NCBI GenBank assembly: GCA_028752905.1
Contig: JAQNBH010000013.1
Span: 16,304,302 to 16,368,301, forward strand
Source: Cladorhizidae sp. MBARI D1340-BT2
Lineage: Eukaryota; Porifera; Demospongiae; Poecilosclerida; Cladorhizidae
DNA: 64,000 bases
Reading direction: 5' to 3'
Both the position numbers and the translations under genes were made by a program. The notes below the pieces were generated by a model. The model ran no database searches and was not told the DNA's origin. It saw only the letters and a program-made list of their open reading frames with translations. Numbering within the stretch: the stretch's first letter is position 1; each line of letters begins with the position of its first letter. Positions 1-9,869 of the stretch are shown in pieces.

Positions 1-203
1 ATCAGTTTGTATATAGGAGTATATGATGAGTCGCTGTAAATTTGTTCTTTATTCACACTCCTGTTCTCAGTTGAACCACTTTGAATATGTTTAACACGAT
101 ATAAATATAAATATGATGTCACATGCAAAAACAAAACGATATGTTGCTAGAAAACACACTTCAGTGCTATACTCCACACTTCACATTGTATAGTCTATGC
201 AAC

Positions 204-392
204 TTAGAAGTGGCAGTATTCTTGCTGTGTGTTGTTGCCATCAGTGATCCAGTAGAGACCTGCCTTATTCTGTGCACTTGCAGCAGCCACATCCCGGCAA
301 GACCTCTCAGCATAAGACTTGTCCCAACCCAAAGGAACCACTCCGAATTTGGAGGACAGCAACTGCAACATATCTTGCAAGATATCTTGCAT
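204..392 (-). CDS. possible exon with fibrinogen-like domain start (partial)
   Basis: The minus strand is open for about 60 residues and contains the pattern SCRDVAAASAQNKAGLYWI followed by TDGNNTQQEYCHF. This Cys-(~15)-SGLYWI-(~8)-YC-[DNH]-[FM] layout is how fibrinogen-related (FReD) and similar extracellular domains begin. Such domains are usually secreted or on the outside of membrane proteins. The frame stops right after CHF. A different frame continues with a KCGV-like stretch, so the exon may be frameshifted or end at an unrecognised splice site. No other part of the domain is visible in the first 1 kb. It could be a stray exon or pseudogene. The match is short, so confidence is low. 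Confidence 0.3.
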   Translation of the reverse strand: MQDILQDMLQLLSSKFGVVPLGWDKSYAERSCRDVAAASAQNKAGLYWITDGNNTQQEYCHF

Positions 393-931
393 CTGATACG
401 GCTAATTAGCATAGACACCTGGTGGATAAGCACATACAACCCACCTGTATTTGAGAAATACAAAATTACCTCACACAATGCATGGCTTTTCGAGCCAACA
501 TAATAAATTGGACACCGTCTCTCAGTGTATTGGTAGCTATAGGTTGGTTTGCTTTCTGCAGCAAAAGAGTGATTATTACAGTGTGTTTCCATGGAGCTAA
601 AACTGTGCATGTTTCTTGTGGCTTACATCTTGAGAGAGAGGGAGGGAGGAGAGAGAGAAAACATGTTTACTGGTGGCCGACCTTATAAAGTGGCTGATCA
701 TTATGTATACAATTTAAGATGCTGTTTGAATTGCAGCACTTCAGAGCACAGGCTCGGCCTGACCTTGTGAAGTGGCTGATCATTATGTACACACAATGTG
801 CCCCTCTACCCACCACTCTATGTAGGTTGACAGGCATGTTTGGCTTTCAGTTAGGTATGATTATACTGTCATGCTAGTAAGTACACAAACTGAGGCATTC
901 AGGACTACCAGAGAGACTTGGGCTGTACTAC

Positions 932-986
932 ATCACACACACACACACACACACGTATGCATGCACACACACACACACACACACAC
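932..986. repeat. (CA)n microsatellite
   Basis: Two runs of CA dinucleotides are separated by a short GTATGCATG interruption. The stretch from 400 to 1000 otherwise shows no recognisable gene. Confidence 0.9.
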
Positions 987-1009
987 ATCAAACACCAGAA
1001 GAACTGTTG

Positions 1010-1735
1010 CAGCTAATTATACCTGGTAACAACAGCTACTGCACAGCTGCTACCACTGGTGATAACAGGTACTGCACTGGCTGCTACCTCTGGTGACAAC
1101 TGGTACTGCAGCTGCCACCACTGGTTACAACAGGTACTGAACTGGCTGCTACCACCGGCGATAACAGGTACTGCACTTGCTGCTAACACTGGTGATAACA
1201 GGTATCTGCACTGGCTGCTAACACTGGTGACATCAGCTACTGCACTGGTTGCTACCACTGGTGACAACTGGTACTGCACTGCTGCCACCACTGGTACTGC
1301 ACTGGGTGCTACCACTGGTAAGAACAGTTACTGCACTAGTTGCTACCACTGGTGACAACTGCACTGGCTGCTACCACTGGTTATAACAGGTACTGCACTG
1401 GCTGCTATCACTGGTGACAACAGGTACTGCACTGGCTGCTACTACTGGTGAAAATAGGTACTGCACTGGCTGCTATCACTGGTAACAACAGGTACTGCAC
1501 TGGCTGCTACTACTGGTGAAACAGGTACTGCACTGGCTGCTTGGTGGCAACAGGTACTGTACTGGCTGCTACCACAGGTACTGCACTGACTTCTACCACT
1601 GGTGATAACAGGTACTGCACTGACTTCTACCACTGGTGATAACAGGTACTGCACTGGCAGCTAGTACTAGTGATATCAGGTACTACACTGGCTGCTATAT
1701 ACCACTTGTGTAACAGGAACTGCACTGGCTGCTAC
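1010..1735. repeat. minisatellite, ~30-33 bp unit
   Basis: More than 20 imperfect copies of a unit built on 'ggctgctaccactggtgaca' plus 'acaggtactgcact'. Unit length varies by small indels. The open frames on both strands (for example 1013-1315 minus and 1059-1355 plus) come from the array itself and show no domain. Confidence 0.9.
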
Positions 1736-2675
1736 CAGCCAAGAGTTGCAGTGGATGTGATATTCTGAGCCCTTCTGTTTGTGTATTCATGTTTGTAATA
1801 TGAACACTTCCGAACATGTGCATTGCAACACAATTATAGGTGGGCATGCATGGTGTAATTAGTATAATCAAGAGCATGCAGTGCACACTTTTAATGATCC
1901 AATCGAGGATATATATTTGTCAAAAACAACAACAGCAACTTTATAATCAGTTACAGATCAATCAACCCCCACGGCCACTCGTAAATGTTCATTCAGCATT
2001 CTCAATCCAGCAAACCTGTTAATGGCTCCATTGACTCTGCACAAACCAAACAGCCACCGAGGAAGTAACAGACAAAGCCTAATTCATGATATGATTGATG
2101 GCAATCTGTTCCATTGAATCCACTTCTGTTGCATGCATTGCACAATCTATTCCATTCCACTGCATGGTTAATAATATTTGCATTGAATCCATTGAATCCA
2201 CTGTTTGAACTTTGACCACACCAGTACTAGCAGTGAAGAAAAGTTGGATTTGGTTTTGCTATTGGCTAGCAGGAAGAAGTGCAGAAAGAAGAATTACTAG
2301 CTGGAATATTTTTTAGCTTATAATAGCTAGCTACATGTAGTTACCTGGTTAGCCACTTCTTTCTGGGCATTTTTTTTGCCCTCTAAGCTCTTTATAGCCT
2401 CTAGCTGAGGCCTGCCAGTGGTTGGGAAAGCTCCTCACCACTTCAATAATTATAGAGACGGAAAGAGGGTAAAGTTCAATATGTGATATGTACTAGTATT
2501 CTGATTGGTCCAACGCAACAGATTGGACGCAAAAGTTGAATCAAATTCTACTCATGCATCTCCCATTCGTTAAATCTACAGTCCTTTGCATTAACAGTTC
2601 ACAATATCAGCACAACTCATCAGAAGGACGGAATGCATGCAACGGATTGACTTGAAGTCATACTGTGAACCGGCC
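1736..2675. other. no gene recognised
   Basis: AT-rich sequence with short repeated words such as 'ccattgaatcca' near 2110-2210. I see no coding similarity, RNA gene or clear element boundary before the TTAA at 2676. Confidence 0.5.
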
Positions 2676-3660
2676 TTAACCCTTTCACTGGTGACTTTCT
2701 TGAAGCTTGTTGAAGCTGTACAGATAGTTGTTTATCATTAAATACTGGGTTTTGCTATGACCAAACTCCCTAGCAACGATATATTTTCTGAAAGTACAAT
2801 AGAAACAGAAAATAATCCTTTGGAAATGGTTGCCTAGCAACAAACCACAAAGTTGTTATAGCGATATGAATATCATTATGATATATCAATTAATTTTTTA
2901 TGTCAATTCGAGTACAATAATAAGTATATTATAAGTATTATAAATATGAAATTATTATAAATGTGATGGTACAATGTGATGGTACAATAAGCTAATGCAA
3001 ATATTCTACTTGTGAATGAAAATTTTTTAAGCAATCTCTTTTCAATTGACTCGAGATTCATGGCGAAGCTGAGTCCTTTGAAGGTGGAGCTTTTCCCGAC
3101 GTTTTGCACAGACTACACAGTCAAGCTTTTGAGAGCAATAAATTGGCCAGTAATCTAAGGTTTTATTGAGCCTATCCATTGCAGCACTCTCCATGCTACG
3201 GGGTCGAGCAATGCGAGAGCGTGATGAAAAACTACCTACTAGTGCCAAATCCATCCTAAAACTAAGAAAATCTCTCTTACTATGGCCAGATTCAAGATGT
3301 GAACTGGAATGGATGTGACCATCCAAAACATATGCATTTAGAATGCAGCACTCAATGATATGAGTGAAAACCCTTTTCCACCACTTCTTCGATCGATGAA
3401 CAACATTGTAATAGCCAATCATTTGATTCCCTCTATCAGCCCCCCTCATAAAAGCTTGGTAATCCAATAGAAGAGGAGGAGTTAACATCATCACATTTAC
3501 CATCCAAACAACGCCTTTTGACAGAAGGAAGAGAACCATCTTCAAGAAAAGGTTGGTGCATTTTCACCACTTGGATCTAGGCTATCCTTAGACCACTGAC
3601 CATTTTTTGCTCTCAAATTCCTTCTGGGCTTAGTCCCTTGGTAAACCTATCTCTCAGTAG
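2676..3660 (-). mobile_element. piggyBac-type transposon, 3' part
   Basis: A TTAA (2676-2679) is followed directly by CCCTTTCACTGGTGAC, which fits the terminal inverted repeat of the piggyBac-like element at 34.13 kb (TTAA then CTCTTCTCCCGGTGAG). The subterminal DNA is also shared: 'ccctagcaac', 'cctagcaacaaaccaca' and 'tatgaatatcattat' recur at 34.2-34.3 kb. The transposase C-terminus lies just inside. No partner 5' inverted repeat was found at the higher-coordinate side, so the element appears 5'-truncated. Confidence 0.75.
3042..3545 (-). pseudogene. piggyBac transposase, C-terminal part
   Basis: The frame reads PPLLLDYQAFMRGADRGNQ, then a YYNVVHRSKKWWKRVFTHII stretch with hydrophobic helix, matching the conserved 'DYNKYMGGVDRADQ...WWKKxFFHL' part of the DDE_Tnp_1_7 transposase domain. 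It continues through RLNxTLDYWP to a Cys-rich tail (DCVVCAKRREK) resembling the start of the C-terminal zinc-binding region. The catalytic N-terminal half is absent and upstream frames (3545-3660) are broken, so it is a remnant. It would have catalysed cut-and-paste transposition at TTAA. Confidence 0.85.
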
Positions 3661-3961
3661 ATGGTAGTTGACTGGGTGCACTTAGAGAACTGGTATCCAT
3701 GCTGCAATCGACGCAGGAGTAAGGGATTGGAGGACCAGATACATCAGAGGAATTACTGGCACCTGCAAAACACACACACACACACAACCGCCAGTTACCC
3801 AGGAATAATGATGTCTGACTCCTGGCTCCCTTCCAGCTAAATCCAAGCTATATATTATTATTATTATTATTGTTGCACAACTACTCACACACATTCAACT
3901 TCCCTCATGCTTCTGAAAGTTCCCCTTTACATTGTAACATTGTAAATCAAGTTCCTATACA

Positions 3962-4879
3962 CAAGTGTTCTCCCCAGGATGTTTGCAAGGGATATTGGCA
4001 TGTTATCGGTGGAGTAGGGGAGTAATAAACCAGATGATCTGTCTTTTATTGGTCTTGAATCCATTATTGTGTTTACAGGTTGCAGGAGGTGCACTGGACT
4101 AGACATAAATTGTTACATGCAAAATAGCTTGAATCAGTACAGAATCATGCAACAAGCTGTACATAATACAATTGACGTGCATCTTCTACAAACTAGACTG
4201 AAGCCTGAATGCTCATAGTGAATAAAATCTTTTTGAAATATATAATACGTGAAGTAAATGGCGTGTTACTGTTTACAGTGATGATTCTGGAAGAAATGTT
4301 TTCATATAAACACCAAGAGAGAGAGAGAGAGAGACAAAAGGAGACCAATTAAGTGGAAAGTGAGGGCTAAGCTACAATCTCTACTAGACACTACACCATT
4401 GCCCCAAATCCAAATCAGCCTACCATCATGTAGCACTCGCTCTTAGCATCCTTCACTAAACTCTGCCTTGTCATGCTAGGCAAGTTCATCCATGTTGCTT
4501 GGCCATTGGCAACCTTCCAAGACCTACGATTTTGTTATCGGCAGAGTAAACATGCCATACCTTGCCTATCTTCCTACTCGAGCATCCAGGGAAAGTTCAA
4601 CTTCAATTTTTTTAAATCAATGCCAGCCTTCCTGTACTTGTTTGAGCTCTGCTAGGAACACCCTCATCTGTCCAGTAAGTCTCACTCACAAGACAGGAAC
4701 GACTGTGGAGCTAGCACTGCTGCAACGTTTTCAACAACCACACCCATAAATGAAATTCTATTGCATCATCAATCTGACAATAATGAACTTTGAACTGTAA
4801 TAGTACAATGGTAAGGTTGATACGCCTTCTTTGAAGGGATATAAGACTAGTATGCTTAAACACTCGGGGAGAACACTGC
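3962..4879. mobile_element. MITE-like element with short inverted ends
   Basis: GTGTTCTCCCCAGGATGTTT at the left end and, in reverse complement, GTGTTCTCCCCGAGTGTTTA at the right end form an imperfect ~20-bp inverted repeat about 0.9 kb apart. The GTGTTCTCCCC core resembles hAT-type ends, but I could not confirm an 8-bp target duplication. Inside are a (GA)n tract at 4316-4334 and short unsupported ORFs. It is probably non-autonomous. Confidence 0.5.
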
Positions 4880-5149
4880 ACATAATGCACTATTATTAAA
4901 CCTCAAGCAGAAACTAGCGCAATTGTACAAGCTCTGAGACTAGAGATGACCAATTACATCATAACTTAGCCTAGTAACTGAATTAATTATTATAAAATAC
5001 ATCACACACTTTCGATCATTAACTGAGTTTATTAACACTTTCATTATTCACACCATTCCCTAAGCTATAACATAACCAGGAACCATGCTATCCCTTGGCA
5101 ATTGATTCCTATTCCAATAACCCAGCACCATAGAGATATTGCCTCGCCA

Positions 5150-6040
5150 AGTAATACCAGCTCCTTTAAATCGGTTCTTGGCCTGGAATACATTAATCAG
5201 TATTTATTATGGTAATAAGCACAGTGTTCATCATCTAAGTGTTAATTATATTGTGGTTATCAGTTTACACTCTGCAGTATCTTTAGGGTCCAGGATCTTG
5301 TCAGGGCTTCTGGGATCCGTGACAGTCAAGGTAACAACCACATCACACTCATGTGTAGTGTGTTTATAAATAGATACCGATGAATGTTACGATAGAGAGT
5401 AGAGTAACAATTGAGATGGTTATCCACAAGAAACTAAACGATGGGAAAATAAGTGATAAAATAAATGGTGATGATTACCTCTAATCAACACATAATGTTC
5501 ACACCATATATGGCATTCCACTATGTTTCATCTGCACAGGTTAGGTAAAGTTGTATTAAACGTAAGCACACATAAAGTTCCTAGGGAGGGAGTGGGAGAA
5601 CATTTCTTTTAATTGTAATCTTCACAACTTTTATTGTTGGCAGGTCATTTTAGTACCAAAATATAGCTTGTTTCAAGAGCTTCGTAGTAGTATACTTTAT
5701 GAAGGCTAGTAAGTCTGTGCAGTTCTGTGGTCCTAAAAAATATACCCTGATTGATTACCATAAAAAAATTAAAATTACTGAGTGCCTGTAATCACTTCCC
5801 ATTCTATGTAAGGTTGTGTATCACAACCACATGGACAAAATGTGAGTGTCAGGGATCTCCCTCAAGGTAGAAGCCCTAGCAAGACCCTGGACCCCAAGGT
5901 TACAGCAGACACAGTATAACTGTACCGATTACCACAATATAATAAATGCTCAGTATAGTGATTCCTAAATACATTAAATATTACCACATAAGGACTACAC
6001 CAGGCCAGTAACATATTTAACCAGCTCACTGGCGCAGGTG
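5150..6040. mobile_element. foldback element, ~200 bp inverted arms
   Basis: The left arm (about 5150-5345) and the reverse complement of the right arm (about 5840-6040) align over most of their length. Shared words include 'ttggcctgg', 'ttatattgtggt', 'ggtccagg' and 'agggcttct'. The two short ORFs in this area (5139-5369 plus and 5862-6083 minus) encode matching peptides because they are the same arm read twice. No transposase is visible in the ~500 bp between the arms. Confidence 0.6.
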
Positions 6041-6089
6041 CCATAGCTTTGTAAAATAAATACATGCGATCATCTATGGCCATAAAACA

Positions 6090-6490
6090 GCTGAATGCAT
6101 ACTCTATTTACAAGGGGAAGTGACGAGGAGAGCAGAGGTAATTTCTGGGATCGTAGGAAAAGTGTGGGATTGCACTGATGATGAGTTAAGGATGAATGAA
6201 AAGGTATTCATGCTTAACTGGGAGTTAGGTCTTCCGATTGGGCAGCAGTAGAAGAACCTACGGGCATTAGACCAACACATGCTAGCATTCTAGCTGATGG
6301 TGATGGCCAGCTATCTGATTGGCAGGACACAGATGAGGAAGGTTTCTCAGGTTTGTGAAGGGATTTGGCTGTAGTATTAGCCTGTTAGGTGTCCAAGAAG
6401 CTATATCTTTTCCCGGGTAAATGGTAGGAAAAAATTATTTCCTGGGTAAAGGGAAAGATAATAAATTGTTCTCAAGGAATTCTCAGTTGG
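6090..6490. other. no gene recognised
   Basis: I see no domain, repeat unit or RNA gene here. Confidence 0.4.
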
Positions 6491-6499
6491 CATAATAGC

Positions 6500-6662
6500 A
6501 TTTCAATAACCTCAATAATCAACTTGCGGAATTGTACTCTCTCGACGTTTCGACCAGATGCTCGAGCTTTCACCAGGAAAAATGATTCTTGATTTAGGCT
6601 AGAGCATCTAGTCGAAACGTCGAGAGAGTACAATTTCAAGTTGATTATATTGAGAAGATTTT
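6500..6662. mobile_element. Penelope-type terminal repeat foldback with hammerhead-like motif
   Basis: Two arms of ~60 bp (6505-6567 and 6597-6658) are near-perfect inverted copies with a ~30-nt spacer. Each carries GTCGAAACGTCGAGAGAGT or its complement and a stem-loop GA(C/T)..GAGCATCT(A/G)GTC. The left arm read on minus gives CTGGTGA, stem, CGAAA, one base away from the hammerhead core CUGAUGA...GAAA. Penelope-like retroelements are known to carry hammerhead motifs in their terminal repeats. The same signature recurs near 19.2, 40.0 and 62.1 kb. Confidence 0.55.
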
Positions 6663-6734
6663 TACTAATTATGTTGACAGATGGATGGTAGTTGTAATGG
6701 TGGACTCAGCCCTCCTTGTTGCTCTCACAACTCG

Positions 6735-6990
6735 TACTCCAGTTCCACTCTCTACTCCCTCTCCAGTTGTCTCCCAGCAACTCCCTCTACAGCCCTCTCC
6801 ATTTGTTCCCCCAGTAACTCCCTCTCCATTTCCCCCCAGTAACTCGCTCTCCATTTGTTTCCAGTAACTCCCGTCCAGTTTGTCCTCTAGCAACTCCCTC
6901 TCCAGTTTTTCCTCCAGCAACTTCCTCTCCAGTTGCTACTCCCACAACTCCCTCTCCAGTTGCTTCTCCCTCTCCAGTTGCTCCTCAAGC
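6735..6990. repeat. minisatellite, ~30 bp unit (CCAGTTG / CAACTCCCTCTCCA)
   Basis: About eight imperfect copies of a pyrimidine-rich unit ending in 'ctccctctccagtt'. The Pro/Ser/Thr-rich plus frame and the Glu/Gly-rich minus frame are both products of the array. Confidence 0.8.
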
Positions 6991-7189
6991 AACTTCCTCC
7001 TGCCATGTGAGTGTTACTGGTAGTGTGAGTGTGACTTAGGTTTTATGCATGCCACATGGCTCCTGTAGCATATACCATCCTCTCAGCCAGCTGCTTTCTC
7101 AATGGTACAGTTTTCTTGTCCTATTCAATGGAGACACTGGATGTTTCAAATGCTGCTGCTTCAAGTTCTATTGCAGCTTCCTCCTCCTG

Positions 7190-7570
7190 CATGATTGCAG
7201 CTCCAGCTCTATTGCTGCTTCCTCCTCCAGCTCTATTGCTGCTTCCTCCTCCAGCTCTATTGCTGTATCTTCCCTCCAGCTTTATTGCTGTGCCCTCCTC
7301 CAGCTCTATTGCTGTATCCTCCCTCCAGCTTTATTGCTGTGCCCTCCTCCAGCTCTATTGCTGTATCCTCCCTCCAGCTTTATTGCTGTGCCCTCCTCCA
7401 GCTCTATTGCAGCTTCCTCCTCCAGCTCTATTGCTGCTTCCCTCTCCAGCTCTATTGCAGCTTCCTCCTCCAGCTCTATTGTTGCTTCCTCCTCCAGCTC
7501 TATTGCAGCTTCCTCCTCCAGCTCTATTGCAGCTTCATCCTCCAGCTCTATTGCTACATCCTCTTCCAGC
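7190..7570. repeat. minisatellite, 24 bp unit (CTCCAGCTCTATTGCTGC..)
   Basis: About 15 copies of a unit near 'ctccagctctattgctgctt' plus 'cctc', with some units carrying 'gtatcctccctccagcttta'. Because 24 is a multiple of three, all plus frames stay open (7049-7696 and shadows). The peptides are pure Ser/Ala or Leu/Pro repeats with no domain. Confidence 0.9.
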
Positions 7571-7957
7571 AAACCAAGTGCTTCAGTGAGCACTTCAGCG
7601 GGATTGAATAGCTTGTCAGGCTTATTCTCTTTCAACTCTGTTTGTTGGGAGAAGAAAGAGGAGCTAAGCCAGTGTCGGTATAATGGTATGCCCTGACCTC
7701 TAGCCCAAACTCTTCTGACAGTTTTTTAGTCTCTGAGATTTTTTCCCTGTGATCCGTTGTGGCAGTTGCTTGTTACTGAGACCATTAGTTAGCTGGACAG
7801 CAGCTAAGCTTCATCAAGGGAGTTTTCCACGACCACATCCCTGTCTTGTCAGATTTCAGCATTAAAGAAATGCTCTGGCATTCATTGGAATTCATTGGAA
7901 TGTGGATATATATGGGATGGGATGATATATACTTGATATAAAGCTCAATTGTTGGAT

Positions 7958-8176
7958 CTCTCTGTGTGCTCTATATTGTAATTAAATTAGTTACATAGGT
8001 ATAACTATACTAAAGTTACATGCAGCTAAAGTAGGGTACTTCAAAACCCGAGAGCTAAAATGATTGGAAAGTGCTAGCCATTGTTATCTGTGGCTAGAGG
8101 AAGTCCTACTCAACAACTCAACATGTTGATTTAGGTGCTAAAATGTAGCCTAATTCTACATTTTAGTGCCTAAATC
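7958..8176. repeat. dispersed repeat, copy 1, ending in a 21-bp hairpin
   Basis: The segment starting 'ctctctgtgtgctct' and running through 'attggaaagtgct' and 'gctagaggaagtcctactc' matches 52071-52265 in the same order. It ends in a hairpin whose arms are 8128-8148 and 8156-8176 (21 bp, two mismatches, 7-nt loop). Confidence 0.65.
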
Positions 8177-8184
8177 GACACAAG

Positions 8185-8880
8185 TTGAATATGCAGCAGC
8201 ATATATGCAGACATACAAGCTTTCTGAGGCTGACTGGATGCCTCCCCACTACCCTTTGCTGACAGGGGATGTGCTAGCAGCATTTGCGGCCATACCTGGG
8301 GTGGATCCAAGGAAATAATCTGAGGTAAAGGATCTGCAGAGGAGAGGGCTGATGCCTCAGATATACTTACAGTGGTAGCTGGATGCAACAAGACGGGTAG
8401 AAGAGACACCAGCTCAGATGGTGGTGAGATTGTGGTGAGATTCACGGATCTACACAGGAAGGCACTTGGGAAATACACGACGGTCGAAGAAGTCTTGGAA
8501 ACTTGCACAAAGGAGCTCTTCATCGGTTCTCTGCCCACTCACATTAGTACATGAGTGCGGGAATTGAGGCCATCATTTGCCAAAGAGACAGTGGAACTGG
8601 TCAACCAGTACATGTGGGATAGACGTCTGGACTATATGGCATTGGACAAGCTGAGAGGATGGAAAACAGATCAAAACCAGTCCAGAGGTATACGTTGTCG
8701 AATCTACAGGCCAGATAGAGAGGTTGAGGAAGTGAAGAAGGAATCACCATGGGATGATCACCCTAGGTTTGGTACCCAGACGGGAGGAAGCAGCTCAGGA
8801 GTGGGGCCATCTCATCAAGGCATGCCCGAAGAAGGTCTTCCTAATAAAGAGAATAACTGGCGGCAAGTCCTACAATGCAG
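8185..8880 (+). pseudogene. Ty3/gypsy gag (SCAN-like), broken; copy A
   Basis: Reading across frames gives RFTDLHRKALGKYTTVEEVL, then TKELFIGSLPTHI, then VRELRPSFAKETVELVNQYM. This is the 'EQLLxxLPxDxRxWVRERKPxTxxEAxxLADDY' pattern of SCAN-like gag proteins of metazoan gypsy elements. A decayed zinc knuckle survives as WGHLIKACPKK. At least two frameshifts and in-frame stops break it. It is followed in order by protease and integrase/RT remnants. Confidence 0.7.
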
Positions 8881-8889
8881 AGAGCAAAG

Positions 8890-9170
8890 TACAGATTGAA
8901 GGCATGATTCAAATTGGACTCAGGATGCAGCACACTCTTGTGAATGCAAACCTTGTTGCTGAGTGAGCTAAGATGGGAGCATCCTAAGACAATACACCTC
9001 CTGGCAAACGTACAGCTTGACATTGGAGGGAAGTAGTTCAAGGCAACTCAGTTGCCGTGACAGATACCATCAAAGACGACACACTTTTGGCCACAGAACT
9101 GAGTATTTTGGACTCATGAGAGATAATGATGGATGCAAAACTGGCAGAGGTACTTGCAGTGTAGACTTGA
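8890..9170 (+). pseudogene. gypsy aspartic protease remnant; copy A
   Basis: Pieces in alternating frames, VQIEGMIQIG, MQHTLVNANLVAE and VAVTDTIKDDTLLATELSIL, line up with the better preserved protease at 63.8-64.0 kb (IEG..LLDTGCAHTLVRSDL). The catalytic DTG is not recognisable here. Just downstream, a 'LAEVLAV..T.QQ' stretch resembles the 'AVTRAQ' linker that follows protease in such polyproteins. Non-functional. Confidence 0.5.
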
Positions 9171-9314
9171 CAACAGTGCCAAGCATGGGTCTTCTCCAAA
9201 ATATAGAGCTCAGAAGCGGGCAGGTGCCAGATAAGCTGCTACAGGCATCGTATTGGAGAATTCAGAGGGGTAATGATGCAACAGACTGGTTGTTCCATCA
9301 GACACCAAAGACAA

Positions 9315-9865
9315 TGTCCAATCACTCTAACAGATAGCTGATGCGGCAAAAAAGTCTCAGGACAAGTACAAACGATGAATGAAGGGTAGTTTCAACAATA
9401 CCCCAGACAATGAACCTTTGAGAAATGCGACCAGTTTACCGGTTGGCTTAGGAAAACTAGCGGCTCACTGGGAGGGGCCCTACACCACCTTAGAGAAGGT
9501 CTCACCAGTCACCTATGTGGTTGATATGCCCAATAGACACAAGCAATGACGGATAATGTACGGCAACATATTCAAGGACTGGATCACGCTAGGAGCAGCA
9601 GTTATGACAGCATCTAGGTTGAGAGAGACAAAATGGATGATGCCAAGTTGATCTCTGTACACACAGATGAAGGCGGACTTCCACCTCTAGGGGACACTCC
9701 ATCAGATTACCAATGACAAGGGCTTCTGCAGCTAGTGCAAACTTACCTGCATACCTTCAGCAACCAGCCCAGGCTGACAACCATAGCTGAACACTCCATC
9801 CTGACGAACAATGAGTTCAGGATCCATCCATACAGAGTTACCAAGATAGATAGATATAAGATCTC
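9315..9865 (+). pseudogene. gypsy integrase C-terminus joined to RT N-terminus; copy A
   Basis: QIADAAKKSQDKYKR, then GLGKLAAHWEGPYTTLEKVS and VTYVVDMPNRHKQ match the integrase C-terminal GPY/F region (LSA.W.GPY.V....YEVDMP). After about 40 codons, LVQTYLHTFSNQPRLTTIAE and HSILTNNEFRIHPYRV match the start of gypsy RT ('FSDxPGRT..xEHxIxTG....PYR'). So integrase precedes RT. The zinc finger and catalytic core of integrase are missing between protease and this segment, implying internal deletion. Confidence 0.65.
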
Positions 9866-9869
9866 AAAA

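Noticed and set aside
1013..1654. Val/Ala/Ser-rich ORFs near 1.0-1.7 kb
   Set aside because: They follow the ~33-bp minisatellite and have no domain.
7049..7696. 215-residue Ser/Ala-rich ORF
   Set aside because: Mostly a 24-bp minisatellite; three overlapping frames are all open, which is a property of the array, not of coding selection.
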